Source: Bacteroidales bacterium (lineage in GTDB: Bacteria > Bacteroidota > Bacteroidia > Bacteroidales > JAOZVK01). Taken from it: 8,953 bases of DNA. Made by a program: the position numbers and the translations under genes. The DNA lies in assembly GCA_029938185.1 (NCBI GenBank), contig JAOZVK010000220.1, positions 1 to 8,953 of the forward strand. Direction: 5' to 3'. The notes under the pieces are model-generated. The model searched no databases. It was not told the DNA's origin and was given only the letters and a program-made list of their open reading frames with translations. Shown in pieces: positions 1 through 6,375 of this stretch (the stretch's first letter is position 1; each line of letters opens with the position of its first letter).

Positions 1-18
1 TTAAAAAACTTGTTCTTA

Positions 19-50
19 TTTATAATGCGTGGGAATTGGTGCATTATGAA
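19..50. other. Imperfect hairpin upstream of the sensor kinase
   Basis: Positions 22-28 (ATAATGC) pair perfectly with 41-47 (GCATTAT). The stem extends outward to 19/50 through one G-T wobble and encloses a loop of about 12 nt. It ends 35 bp before the kinase ATG, so it could lie in the 5' leader or be the end of an upstream transcript; there is no T-run to mark it as a terminator. Read on the minus strand it gives an AATGCA...ACGCATT pattern like the second hairpin of the dispersed repeat at 2797, 4170 and 6375, so it may be a worn relative. That link is weak in such AT-rich DNA. Confidence 0.4.
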
Positions 51-84
51 GAGGTTTTGTATTAATAAATAGTAAATTAAATAT

Positions 85-2109
85 ATGAAAAAAATTATAT
101 TACTTATTGTTATAACCGTAAGTTCAATTTTTATAAAAACACATACTCAGACACATGAAACTGACAGCTTAGAAAACTTATTATCAAAATACAAAAAAGA
201 TGATACTACAAAAATAAACTTATTAAATCAAATTGCATTTAAACAACGTAAGCTTGATTTAAACAAAACACTCGAATATGCAAATAAAGCATATAAAATA
301 GCAGATAATATAAATTTCAATAAGGGTAAAGCTGAAAGTTTACGAAACATTGGACTGTACTATTATCATAAATCAGAGTATTTACTTGCTCTTAAAAATT
401 ACAAAGAATCTTTAATTATATCACAAAAAAATGATTATCAGGATATAAGTGCAAGGTGCTTTAATAATATTGGAAATGTATATCGCAAACAAGGTGATTA
501 TATAAAAGCTCTTGAATATTTTCAAAAATCTTTAATATTATCTGAAAAAATAAAATCTAAACAAGTTATTGCAAGTAGTTTAGGTAATATTGGACTCATT
601 TACTGGAAGCAAAGTAATTATTCTGAAGCTCTTAAATATTATCATAAATCATTGAAAATATTTGAAAAACTCAAATATATAAAAGGTGTTTCGAACAGTT
701 TGAATAATATCGGAATTTTATATTATTATGAAAATGATTATTCAAAATCACTCGAATATTTTCAAAAGTCTTTAAAAATTGATGAAGATACACAAGATTC
801 CGCAGCTATTTCATATAGCCTGAATAATATTGCCGAAATTTATTATCATAAAAAAAATTATTCAAAATCACTTGAATATCACCAAAAAGCTTTGACATTA
901 AGAAAAAAAGTTGGCGACAAATCCGGTGTTTGCTCCTCATATTATGGTATTGCTACTATATACTTAAAAATAAATAACTATTCTAAAGCAATAGATTTTA
1001 CTAATAAAGGACTGGTAATTGCAAACAAACTTTTACTTACAGATAAACAAAAAGAATTGCGTAAACAACTTTCTGATATATATGCAAATACAAAAAATTA
1101 TGAAAAAGCATATCAAAACTATATACTTTATAAAAAGTTAGAAGACAGCATATTCAATGAGAAAAATATAAAAAAAATTGCTCGTTTAGAATACCAATAC
1201 AAGCATGAAAAAGAAAAACAAGCTAGCAAGTTAATACAACAAAAAAAAGATGCTTTACATAATGAAGAAATAAAGCATCAGAAAATGGTTCGCAACTTGT
1301 TTATTATTGGTTTTATTTTATCATTGGTATTTGTATTTTTTATACTATATATTTTTATACAAAAACGTAAAGCAAATTTGGTTCTTGCAGTACAAAAAAA
1401 TAAAATTCAAGAAAAAAACAAACAACTAAATCAACTAAATATTACTCTAAACAGACTTATAAGTATTATATCACATGATTTAAAAGCTCCACTTTCAGCT
1501 TTTTATTCAATTAGTAACTCTCTAAAGTCAAAAATTGATAGAATTACTAAAGTAGAAATTAACACATATTTGGATAGAATGCTCAGTAGTTCAATTTCAT
1601 TAAAATTGCAGCTCGAAAATCTTTTGAATTGGACAATTAATAAATCAGGAAACATAAAAATAAATTTAAGAGAAACAAATTTATCAGTAATAGCCTATAA
1701 AACAATCGTTGTTTTACAAGAATTTGCTTTAGAAAAAAATATTATAATTGAAAATGAAATTGACGAAAATATAAATTTCACTACCGATAGTAGAATGCTT
1801 TGTATTGTTTTGAACAATATTATTTCGAATTCTGTAAAATTTTCGTCTAATAACAGCAAAATAATTGTAACAGGAAAATCATCAGATGGTAAAACTCTAA
1901 TCTCAATTAAAGATTTTGGTATTGGAATGAATGCCAAACAAACCCAAAATTTATTTTTAGAAAATGTAGCAGAAAAAGATAATATTAATGATAATAAAGG
2001 GACAGGATTAGGTCTTATTGTATGTAAAGAAATAGTTGAAAAACTAAATGGTGAAATATGGGTAGAAAGTAATATCGCCAAAGGTAGTACGTTCTTTATA
2101 AAATTGTAG
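85..2109 (+). CDS. TPR-repeat sensor histidine kinase
   Basis: A 674-aa membrane sensor kinase that probably autophosphorylates on His464 and passes phosphate to the regulator encoded 36 bp downstream. Residues 1-22 form a signal peptide or N-terminal anchor (hydrophobic 4-18). Residues about 40-352 form a TPR array with a near-exact 40-residue period: NIG-type helix starts fall near 88, 128, 168, 208, 248 and 288, with a diverged unit near 329. A membrane span covers about 403-427, followed by a short coiled coil to about 458. The H-box is SHDLKAPL (His464). The ATPase domain has an N-box around N578/N582, a G1 box DFGIGM at 610-615 and a G2 box GTGLGL at 639-644. The TPR array is therefore predicted to be periplasmic and the kinase cytoplasmic. 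This is a common Bacteroidota architecture in which TPRs sense a protein or peptide ligand; the ligand is unknown. The stop TAG overlaps a degenerate hairpin repeat. Start: first ATG, with an A/T-rich leader. Confidence 0.95.
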   Translation: MKKIILLIVITVSSIFIKTHTQTHETDSLENLLSKYKKDDTTKINLLNQIAFKQRKLDLNKTLEYANKAYKIADNINFNKGKAESLRNIGLYYYHKSEYLLALKNYKESLIISQKNDYQDISARCFNNIGNVYRKQGDYIKALEYFQKSLILSEKIKSKQVIASSLGNIGLIYWKQSNYSEALKYYHKSLKIFEKLKYIKGVSNSLNNIGILYYYENDYSKSLEYFQKSLKIDEDTQDSAAISYSLNNIAEIYYHKKNYSKSLEYHQKALTLRKKVGDKSGVCSSYYGIATIYLKINNYSKAIDFTNKGLVIANKLLLTDKQKELRKQLSDIYANTKNYEKAYQNYILYKKLEDSIFNEKNIKKIARLEYQYKHEKEKQASKLIQQKKDALHNEEIKHQKMVRNLFIIGFILSLVFVFFILYIFIQKRKANLVLAVQKNKIQEKNKQLNQLNITLNRLISIISHDLKAPLSAFYSISNSLKSKIDRITKVEINTYLDRMLSSSISLKLQLENLLNWTINKSGNIKINLRETNLSVIAYKTIVVLQEFALEKNIIIENEIDENINFTTDSRMLCIVLNNIISNSVKFSSNNSKIIVTGKSSDGKTLISIKDFGIGMNAKQTQNLFLENVAEKDNINDNKGTGLGLIVCKEIVEKLNGEIWVESNIAKGSTFFIKL

Positions 2110-2120
2110 GTTTTTGACCT
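2108..2120 (+). repeat. Degenerate stop-overlapping hairpin repeat (copy D)
   Basis: AGGTTTTTGACCT differs by two bases from the AGGTCTTCGACCT hairpin found at 2797, 4170 and 6375. It still folds (AGGTT/GACCT with one U-G wobble and a 3-nt loop). Its first two bases are the last two of the kinase stop codon TAG. What follows (TATTGTGATTATT) only loosely resembles the body of the full copies. Alone this could be chance; its position at a stop codon like copies A and C makes kinship more likely. Confidence 0.45.
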
Positions 2121-2145
2121 TATTGTGATTATTAAACCAATTTTT

Positions 2146-2796
2146 ATGAATAAAACAAAAATATATATTGTTGATGACCACGATATTGTTGCACAAGGAA
2201 TAAAACTGTATTTAGCAGGTAATGACAATTTTGAGTTTATTGGAAGTTCATTAACAGCCAATGGTTTATTTGAGTTTTTAAAAAATAAACAAACTGACAT
2301 TTTAATTTTAGATATAAAACTTCCGGGACTATCGGGTTATAATATTGCAAGAATTGTTTCGGAGAAGTATCCAAAAATAAAAATTATTTTTTTGAGTTCA
2401 TTGACTGATGAAAAATCGCTAAATTTGGCAATAGAGGCAGGTGGGCTTGGCTATTTATCAAAAGATGTTAGCGAAAGTGAATTTATATTAGCTTTAGAAA
2501 AAATTAATAAAAACGAAAGCTATTATAGCACAGGGATTCAACAATTAGTTTATCAAAGTTTTACTAAAAAAGCCAAATCAGAAAACCAGCTCCATCTAAT
2601 TCCGTTAAGTAAGAGAGAAATAGAAGTAATCAAGCTTTTTGTTGATGGAGCAAGCTATAAAGAAATAGCAAAAAATTTATCAATAAGTATACGTACAGTC
2701 GAAACTCACAAAAAAAATATTCTCACAAAGCTCAATCTTAAAACTACGGTCGATTTGGTTAAATATGCAATTATCAATGGAATAATATCAATATAA
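2146..2796 (+). CDS. NarL/LuxR-family response regulator
   Basis: A 216-aa DNA-binding response regulator and probable partner of the upstream TPR kinase. The receiver domain spans about 1-122, with acidic residues D10/D11, phosphoacceptor D56 in DILILDIKLP, the Ser84/Ser85 switch position and conserved Lys106. After a linker, a LuxR-type helix-turn-helix occupies about 152-216: LSKREIEVIKLF opens it, and the recognition helix follows near SIRTVETHKKNI. Length and both domains are normal, so phosphorylation should control dimerisation and promoter binding. I chose ATG 2146 because the receiver starts there as usual (MNKTKIYIVDDH). An in-frame GTG at 2125 would add seven unconserved residues. 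The 36-bp gap to the kinase, same strand, suggests one transcript. The stop codon TAA is followed directly by the hairpin repeat at 2797. Target genes are not evident; smpB lies 231 bp downstream, beyond the repeat, and need not be a target. Confidence 0.95.
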   Translation: MNKTKIYIVDDHDIVAQGIKLYLAGNDNFEFIGSSLTANGLFEFLKNKQTDILILDIKLPGLSGYNIARIVSEKYPKIKIIFLSSLTDEKSLNLAIEAGGLGYLSKDVSESEFILALEKINKNESYYSTGIQQLVYQSFTKKAKSENQLHLIPLSKREIEVIKLFVDGASYKEIAKNLSISIRTVETHKKNILTKLNLKTTVDLVKYAIINGIISI

Positions 2797-2895
2797 AGGT
2801 CTTCGACCTATTTTAATGTGGCTTTCGCATTCTATTAATACTCTAATAATATGCAATTTAATAAAATGCAAATATCAAAAAACTTTTGTTAGACA
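2797..2895 (+). repeat. Dispersed hairpin repeat, copy A
   Basis: Starts on the base after the response-regulator stop with AGGTCTTCGACCT, a 5-bp stem with a TTC loop. The next lines up as ATTTT then AATGTG-GCTTT-CGCATT, a second stem with one G-T pair. The right edge carries ACTTTTGT at 2882-2889, 85 bp from the left edge; copy B has the same 8-mer at 83 bp. The middle is AT-rich and not conserved. After this copy AACAGTACTTA is replaced by TAGACA, so the edge is less certain here. Possible roles are a mobile palindromic unit or a 3'-end RNA structure of the two-component transcript. The stem is short and the T-run weak, so I do not call it a terminator. Confidence 0.7.
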
Positions 2896-3027
2896 ATTTG
2901 TATTCCAAATTATAATTGTTGTAAATAACAAATCATAAAAAATATTTTTATAATTATTTTTATTAAAAACAAAAAATTATAATAATTTTGTTCTATATTT
3001 TTTGCATTATCTAAAAAAAAAAGAATT
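2896..3027. other. AT-rich gap before smpB
   Basis: With copy A this makes a 231-bp gap. The remainder is almost only A and T, with homopolymer runs and no credible reading frame. The last 45 bp should contain the smpB promoter; the only recognisable piece is the -7-like box at 2983-2990. Confidence 0.6.
2983..2990 (+). promoter_or_regulatory. Candidate -7 box for smpB
   Basis: TAATTTTG matches the Bacteroidota sigma-ABfr -7 consensus TAnnTTTG and lies 37 bp before the smpB ATG, a plausible distance. No TTG of a -33 element is found 19-21 bp upstream, and the region is nearly all A and T, so a chance match is quite possible. Confidence 0.3.
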
Positions 3028-3480
3028 ATGTCACAACAAAAAATTGTAATTAAGAATAAAAAAGCAAGTTATTTATATGAGCTTCTCGAAAGGTTTACTG
3101 CTGGAATAGAGCTATATGGAACTGAAATAAAATCAATTAGACTAGGTAAAGCAAGTTTGACCGACTCTTATTGTAAATTTATTAATAATGAACTTTGGGT
3201 TATAATGCATATTGCTGAATACTCCTTTGGTAGCCACTATAATCATGAGCCTAAACGAGAACGGAAATTATTATTAACAAAGCGAGAATTAAAAAAAATA
3301 GGCAAGAAAGTAAAAACAAGTGGTTTAACAGTAATACCAACTCGAATGTTTATAAACGAAAAAGGCTTTGCTAAATTAAATGTATCACTTGCAAAAGGTA
3401 AAAAAATGCATGACAAAAGAGAGAGTTTAAAGAAAAATGAGACTAAAAGAGAACTTGATAGAATGAAAAAAATAAGATAG
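3028..3480 (+). CDS. smpB: SsrA (tmRNA)-binding protein SmpB
   Basis: A 150-aa SmpB, the cytoplasmic protein that binds tmRNA and takes it to ribosomes stalled on broken messages, so that the stuck peptide is tagged for proteolysis. The N-terminal KNKKASYLYELLERFTAG and the following G-TEIKSIRLGKASLTDSY (about 29-48) are the family's oligonucleotide-binding barrel signature. RKLLLTKRELKK (about 79-90) and the FAKLNVSLAKGKKMHDKR stretch (about 114-131) are the other family hallmarks. The lysine/arginine-rich C-terminal tail (about 132-150) is the part known to enter the empty mRNA channel. Length is normal and nothing is missing. The ATG follows an A-run typical of this genome's leaders. The gene stands apart: the upstream pair is separated by a repeat and the next gene converges on it. 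The tmRNA gene itself is not in the window. Confidence 0.97.
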   Translation: MSQQKIVIKNKKASYLYELLERFTAGIELYGTEIKSIRLGKASLTDSYCKFINNELWVIMHIAEYSFGSHYNHEPKRERKLLLTKRELKKIGKKVKTSGLTVIPTRMFINEKGFAKLNVSLAKGKKMHDKRESLKKNETKRELDRMKKIR

Positions 3481-3523
3481 TGGAACTCTAAAATTCCGAA
3501 TTTAAAATTGTCAAAATCAGGTG

Positions 3524-3680
3524 TTCAGAACTCACAAAATTTAAAAAATTGGAAAAAACAATCGCAAGTATACAGAAATAAATATTTTTCAATAAGCACA
3601 TATTCAGGATAATAAAAAAATCAAATTAACTTATGATTGTATGTGTAAATTCAAAAATAATGTTTTTTGTGAGTTCTGAA
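3524..3680. mobile_element. 157-bp segment with 16-bp perfect terminal inverted repeats (MITE-like)
   Basis: TTCAGAACTCACAAAA at 3524-3539 is repeated exactly as its reverse complement at 3665-3680. A second, looser inverted match lies inside: ACAATCnnAAGT on the left near 3558 and, inverted, on the right near 3635. The interior is AT-rich with no reading frame. The layout resembles a miniature inverted-repeat element or the collapsed ends of an insertion sequence. No convincing target-site duplication flanks it (gtg on the left, att on the right), and I do not recognise the termini as belonging to a named IS family. It sits in the gap between smpB and the convergent 140-codon frame, where insertion would be harmless. 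A structural role between converging transcripts is the alternative. Confidence 0.5.
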
Positions 3681-3733
3681 ATTAGCTTAAGAATTTTATT
3701 AAATAATTGAACCATTGAAAGTATATTCTTCGC

Positions 3734-4156
3734 TTAAATCTCTCCAGTTTTTCTCATTTCTCTGAATTTTTTAAGAACATTTTCCATTGCAATTTCATCG
3801 GCAGATTTTACGTGCTCATATTCCTTTTTTCCGTTGGTTTTTGTAATTAATTGTTCTTTTATCCGATCTATCTTTTCGTTGGGTACAATATTGAATTGCG
3901 AAAGTGCTGTTCTGATGCACTCCATAAATTCGTTGATATAAGCAGCAATATTTAGTTTTTTATCTTCTACAACAACACTATAGGGCAAAAATAAACGAAA
4001 ACTAAAATATTCGTCTCGTCCTGTCTTGCTTAATTGTACAAGCCTGCGTTTATCACTTTTCACCTCCGAATCTATTAGTATTTCCAATATTGTTGATTTT
4101 ATTTTTGGAAATGTATATTTTGCCAGAATTTCATTTTCAATAATTTGACGAAGCAA
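3734..4156 (-). CDS. Hypothetical protein without ATG start, possibly 5'-truncated
   Basis: A 140-codon frame that I do not recognise. The product would be soluble, with no signal peptide or membrane segment. It is charged and mainly helical, with a more hydrophobic middle (about residues 52-85) and a C-terminal half rich in Lys and Glu ending KKFREMRKTGEI. The only start near the 5' end is TTG at 4154-4156; the first in-frame ATG comes after the middle. The frame stays open upstream of that TTG for eight codons, until TAG at 4181-4183, which is supplied by the edge of the hairpin repeat starting at 4170. So either translation begins at TTG, unusual here, or the repeat cut off the original 5' end and this is a remnant. 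It lies 257 bp downstream of the AAA-like/PD-(D/E)XK gene on the same strand, which raises but does not prove a functional link. Confidence 0.5.
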   Translation of the reverse strand: MLRQIIENEILAKYTFPKIKSTILEILIDSEVKSDKRRLVQLSKTGRDEYFSFRLFLPYSVVVEDKKLNIAAYINEFMECIRTALSQFNIVPNEKIDRIKEQLITKTNGKKEYEHVKSADEIAMENVLKKFREMRKTGEI

Positions 4157-4169
4157 TTGATATAATTTA

Positions 4170-4271
4170 AGGTCTTCGACCTATTTATAGTTGCTTACGC
4201 ATTAATATAAAAACAACTTAATCAAAGAGTTATGAATAAGTAAAGTCGAAAAACTTTTGTAACAGTACTTA
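4170..4271 (+). repeat. Dispersed hairpin repeat, copy B
   Basis: Starts with AGGTCTTCGACCT (4170-4182), identical to copies A and C, followed by ATTTATAGTTGCTTACGCATT, where CTTACGC is shared with copy C and CGCATT with copy A. The second stem pairs poorly here. ACTTTTGTAACAGTACTTA closes it at 4253-4271, matching 18 of 19 bases of copy C, and similarity may run on to about 4280 (TGATACT against TGCGTACT). Unlike A and C it does not follow a gene's stop codon in its own orientation. Read on the opposite strand, its left part runs straight into the ATG-less frame at 3734-4156. Confidence 0.7.
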
Positions 4272-4413
4272 ATTGATACTCTCAAATGAAAATCGGGGCT
4301 TGTCGAATATTCAGTTATGTATACTTTTTTCATTTTTTTCGGCTTTTTATATGTATTATAACCTCATTCAAAATTTTCGCAATTTTCATGGTCTACAATA
4401 TGTTGATATGTGC

Positions 4414-6228
4414 TTATTTTTCTTCATTTTGTTTTGTTACATAAGGCTCTTTACCAACAAAAACAATTGGAACTCTTATAATTTTGTCTAATTCGATTCT
4501 ATGAGTGAGTAAAGTTTTATAATATTGTTTTCGTTCAATTTGTTCAAGAGCTTCGTCTATTTTATCATTTATTCGTTTTGTAAATTTTTCGGAAGTTTCA
4601 TCTTCTCCTTTGTTATTAATCTGTTTTATTTCAATTATAATTCCGTTGTTTTTTATGTTGCGTGGAATTAAAACTATATCGTATCTTCCTTCTCCACTTT
4701 CTCTGTTTGAACTTATTATATAATCATCGCTTAAAATTGTAAGTAATCCAAGCGTATAAATATGAAAAAACTGTTCTTTGGGTATTTTTATTTCTTCTCC
4801 CTTGTTATCTCTAACAGGTGAAAAATCAAAATAACTTACCGTATCGTCAAGTATTTGTTTAAAACCTATTTCAAATTTTCGTAAATCATTGTTAATAAGA
4901 CTTTTTGATGTTGAATTTAACAAGTCTTTACGAAAATTGATTTTATTTGAGAGCCATTTTATTATCATTTTCTTAAAAATTCCTTTGATTTCAAAATTTG
5001 GAATTTTAAGCTCATAAGTTTCTGTATCAACTTGCTTTACTTGTGTTAAATATCCACTATATGTTAGCAAAGTCCACAATAAATCTCTGTCGGTATCAAA
5101 GTCTGCAAAAACAAAATTTTCTTCAATATCTTTTATTATATTTTTTCCTGAAATCAGTTTTTGCAAATTGTTGTATGTTTTATCTATATCTGGTTGTAAA
5201 ATCCTATCTCTTATTAATGTATCACTTCCAGTATTTACCCAATGTGGTTTAAAACCTTCTTTATTTTTCGCTACATAAGTAACTATTGACCAAGGATTAT
5301 AAATTTGTTTAATGTCTCCAAATTTATATCCGTCATACCATTTAGCAACATCTTCAATTTTATTTTGTAATTGAAAATATGATAATAATTCTTCTGTTTC
5401 GTTTTTAGTAAATCCAAATTTATCGGCATGATAAGGTGAAGTTATTCCGTAAACTTCAAAATTATTCCATTCCGAAAAAATACTTTCTCGTCCTACACGC
5501 ATTACTCCTGTCAAAAGTCCTTTTTTCAGGTTGTCATCGTTGTCTTTGTAAACATCGCCAAGGAAACCTTGCATAAAACTAATTACTTTTTGATAGTATG
5601 TTTTATTTTCTTTGTCTGCTGATTTTATTGGACTATTTGTATTATTAAATGCACTAATTATTGGTGCATCATATTCATCTACAAGTATTATTACTTTTTG
5701 TTTGAAATGTTTTTTTAGATATATACTTAACTTAAACAAACTTTCTTTCAATTCTATTTCGTCTGTTTTTTTGAGAATTATGTTTTTGAAAATATGTTTT
5801 TCGTGTATCTCTAATTTATCTGACTGTAACAAATAGTAATTTTTTTGATATAAATTACTAACTATACTTTTAAATTTATACAAACATTTATTCCAATCAG
5901 TCTCTTTTATACTTTTTAATGAAATATTTATTACAGGGTATTTATTTTGATGTTTTTTACAAAAATCAATTTCCTTTGATATTGCAAATTCCGAAAATAA
6001 TTTTTCACTTTCTTTTTTTTGAATATCATAAAAATGGTCAATCATTGATAGATTCAATGTTTTACCAAATCGTTTAGGACGAGGCATTAACAAAGTATAG
6101 CTACTATCGTCCATAAAATCTTTAATGAGCATAGTTTTATCTACAAAATAGCCATTGTCTTCAATTATTGTTTTGAAATCGGAACTCCCTTTTTTTATTA
6201 CTTTTCTTTTTTTCATTGTTTTATACAT
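4414..6228 (-). CDS. AAA-ATPase-like / PD-(D/E)XK nuclease-like protein
   Basis: A 604-aa protein of the family that joins an N-terminal AAA-ATPase-like domain (Pfam AAA-ATPase_like) to a C-terminal PD-(D/E)XK nuclease-like domain (PDDEXK_9, formerly DUF1703). The N-terminal YFVDKTMLI (27-35) precedes a degenerate Walker A, RPKRFGKT (50-57, Lys56), which lacks the first glycine as is usual in the family. Walker B is VIILVDEYDAPI (179-190, D184/E185). MRVGRESIFS (243-252) is a further conserved AAA-side block. The nuclease-like site near the C-terminus has GRYDIVLIP (Asp517) and IIEIK (Glu533, Lys535), so the D-ExK core is intact. These proteins occur in many copies in Bacteroidota and Clostridia. 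Their function is not established; nucleic-acid cleavage coupled to NTP binding, perhaps in defence, is inference. ATG 6228 is used; ATG 6216 is also possible. Repeat copy C ends about 50 bp upstream. Confidence 0.93.
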   Translation of the reverse strand: MYKTMKKRKVIKKGSSDFKTIIEDNGYFVDKTMLIKDFMDDSSYTLLMPRPKRFGKTLNLSMIDHFYDIQKKESEKLFSEFAISKEIDFCKKHQNKYPVINISLKSIKETDWNKCLYKFKSIVSNLYQKNYYLLQSDKLEIHEKHIFKNIILKKTDEIELKESLFKLSIYLKKHFKQKVIILVDEYDAPIISAFNNTNSPIKSADKENKTYYQKVISFMQGFLGDVYKDNDDNLKKGLLTGVMRVGRESIFSEWNNFEVYGITSPYHADKFGFTKNETEELLSYFQLQNKIEDVAKWYDGYKFGDIKQIYNPWSIVTYVAKNKEGFKPHWVNTGSDTLIRDRILQPDIDKTYNNLQKLISGKNIIKDIEENFVFADFDTDRDLLWTLLTYSGYLTQVKQVDTETYELKIPNFEIKGIFKKMIIKWLSNKINFRKDLLNSTSKSLINNDLRKFEIGFKQILDDTVSYFDFSPVRDNKGEEIKIPKEQFFHIYTLGLLTILSDDYIISSNRESGEGRYDIVLIPRNIKNNGIIIEIKQINNKGEDETSEKFTKRINDKIDEALEQIERKQYYKTLLTHRIELDKIIRVPIVFVGKEPYVTKQNEEK

Positions 6229-6284
6229 TTATTAGGTGTAAACCAATTCGTAATTTATAATTCGTCACTTCTTTAAGTACGCAG

Positions 6285-6375
6285 TAAGTACTGTTATAAA
6301 AGTATATTTATCCAATCAACTGTAATACATTCGTATACAAAAACGCGTAAGTCACATTAAATAGGTCGAAGACCT
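6285..6375 (-). repeat. Dispersed hairpin repeat, copy C
   Basis: On the minus strand this begins with AGGTCTTCGACCT, whose first A is the last base of the acetyltransferase stop TAA. Next come ATTT and the second stem AATGTG-ACTTA-CGCGTT, which pairs fully when two G-T wobbles are allowed. Relative to copy A the right arm differs (CGCATT to CGCGTT) yet pairing is kept. The right edge, ACTTTTATAACAGTACTTA at 6285-6303, matches copy B at 18 of 19 bases and may extend to about 6275. The distance from the left edge to ACTTTT is 72 bp, against 83-85 in A and B, so the middle varies in length. Confidence 0.7.

Noticed and set aside
1695..2300. 201-codon open frame on the minus strand opposite the kinase C-terminus and regulator start
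   Set aside because: It lies antisense to two well-supported genes and its hydrophobic, Ile/Ser/Phe-rich translation is what AT-rich coding DNA gives in reverse; no domain is seen.
2797..2840. The two hairpins after the response regulator as an intrinsic terminator
   Set aside because: The stems are only 5-6 bp and the following T-run is short; the same sequence occurs as part of a dispersed repeat, so I label it a repeat instead.
3482..3497. GGAA-ctctaaaa-TTCC just after smpB as a terminator
   Set aside because: A 4-bp stem with an 8-nt loop and no T-run is too weak to call.
4202..4333. 43-codon minus-strand frame beginning MKKVYITEYS, between the AAA-like gene and the 140-codon frame
   Set aside because: More than half of it lies within repeat copy B and the translation has no recognisable family; chance opening is likely.
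4273..4491. 72-codon plus-strand frame with a Phe/Tyr/Cys-rich, membrane-like translation
   Set aside because: It begins at TTG inside the likely edge of repeat copy B, overlaps the end of the AAA-like gene antisense, and its hydrophobicity reflects T-rich codons.
5043..5836. Two short plus-strand frames (5043-5252 and 5612-5836) within the AAA-like gene
   Set aside because: Both are opposite conserved blocks of the AAA/nuclease protein and are Leu/Phe/Cys-rich reverse translations.
6301..6320. TACTTTTA upstream of the AAA-like gene as a -7 promoter box
   Set aside because: It differs from TAnnTTTG at the last base, no TTG lies 19-21 bp upstream, and it falls within the conserved edge of repeat copy C.
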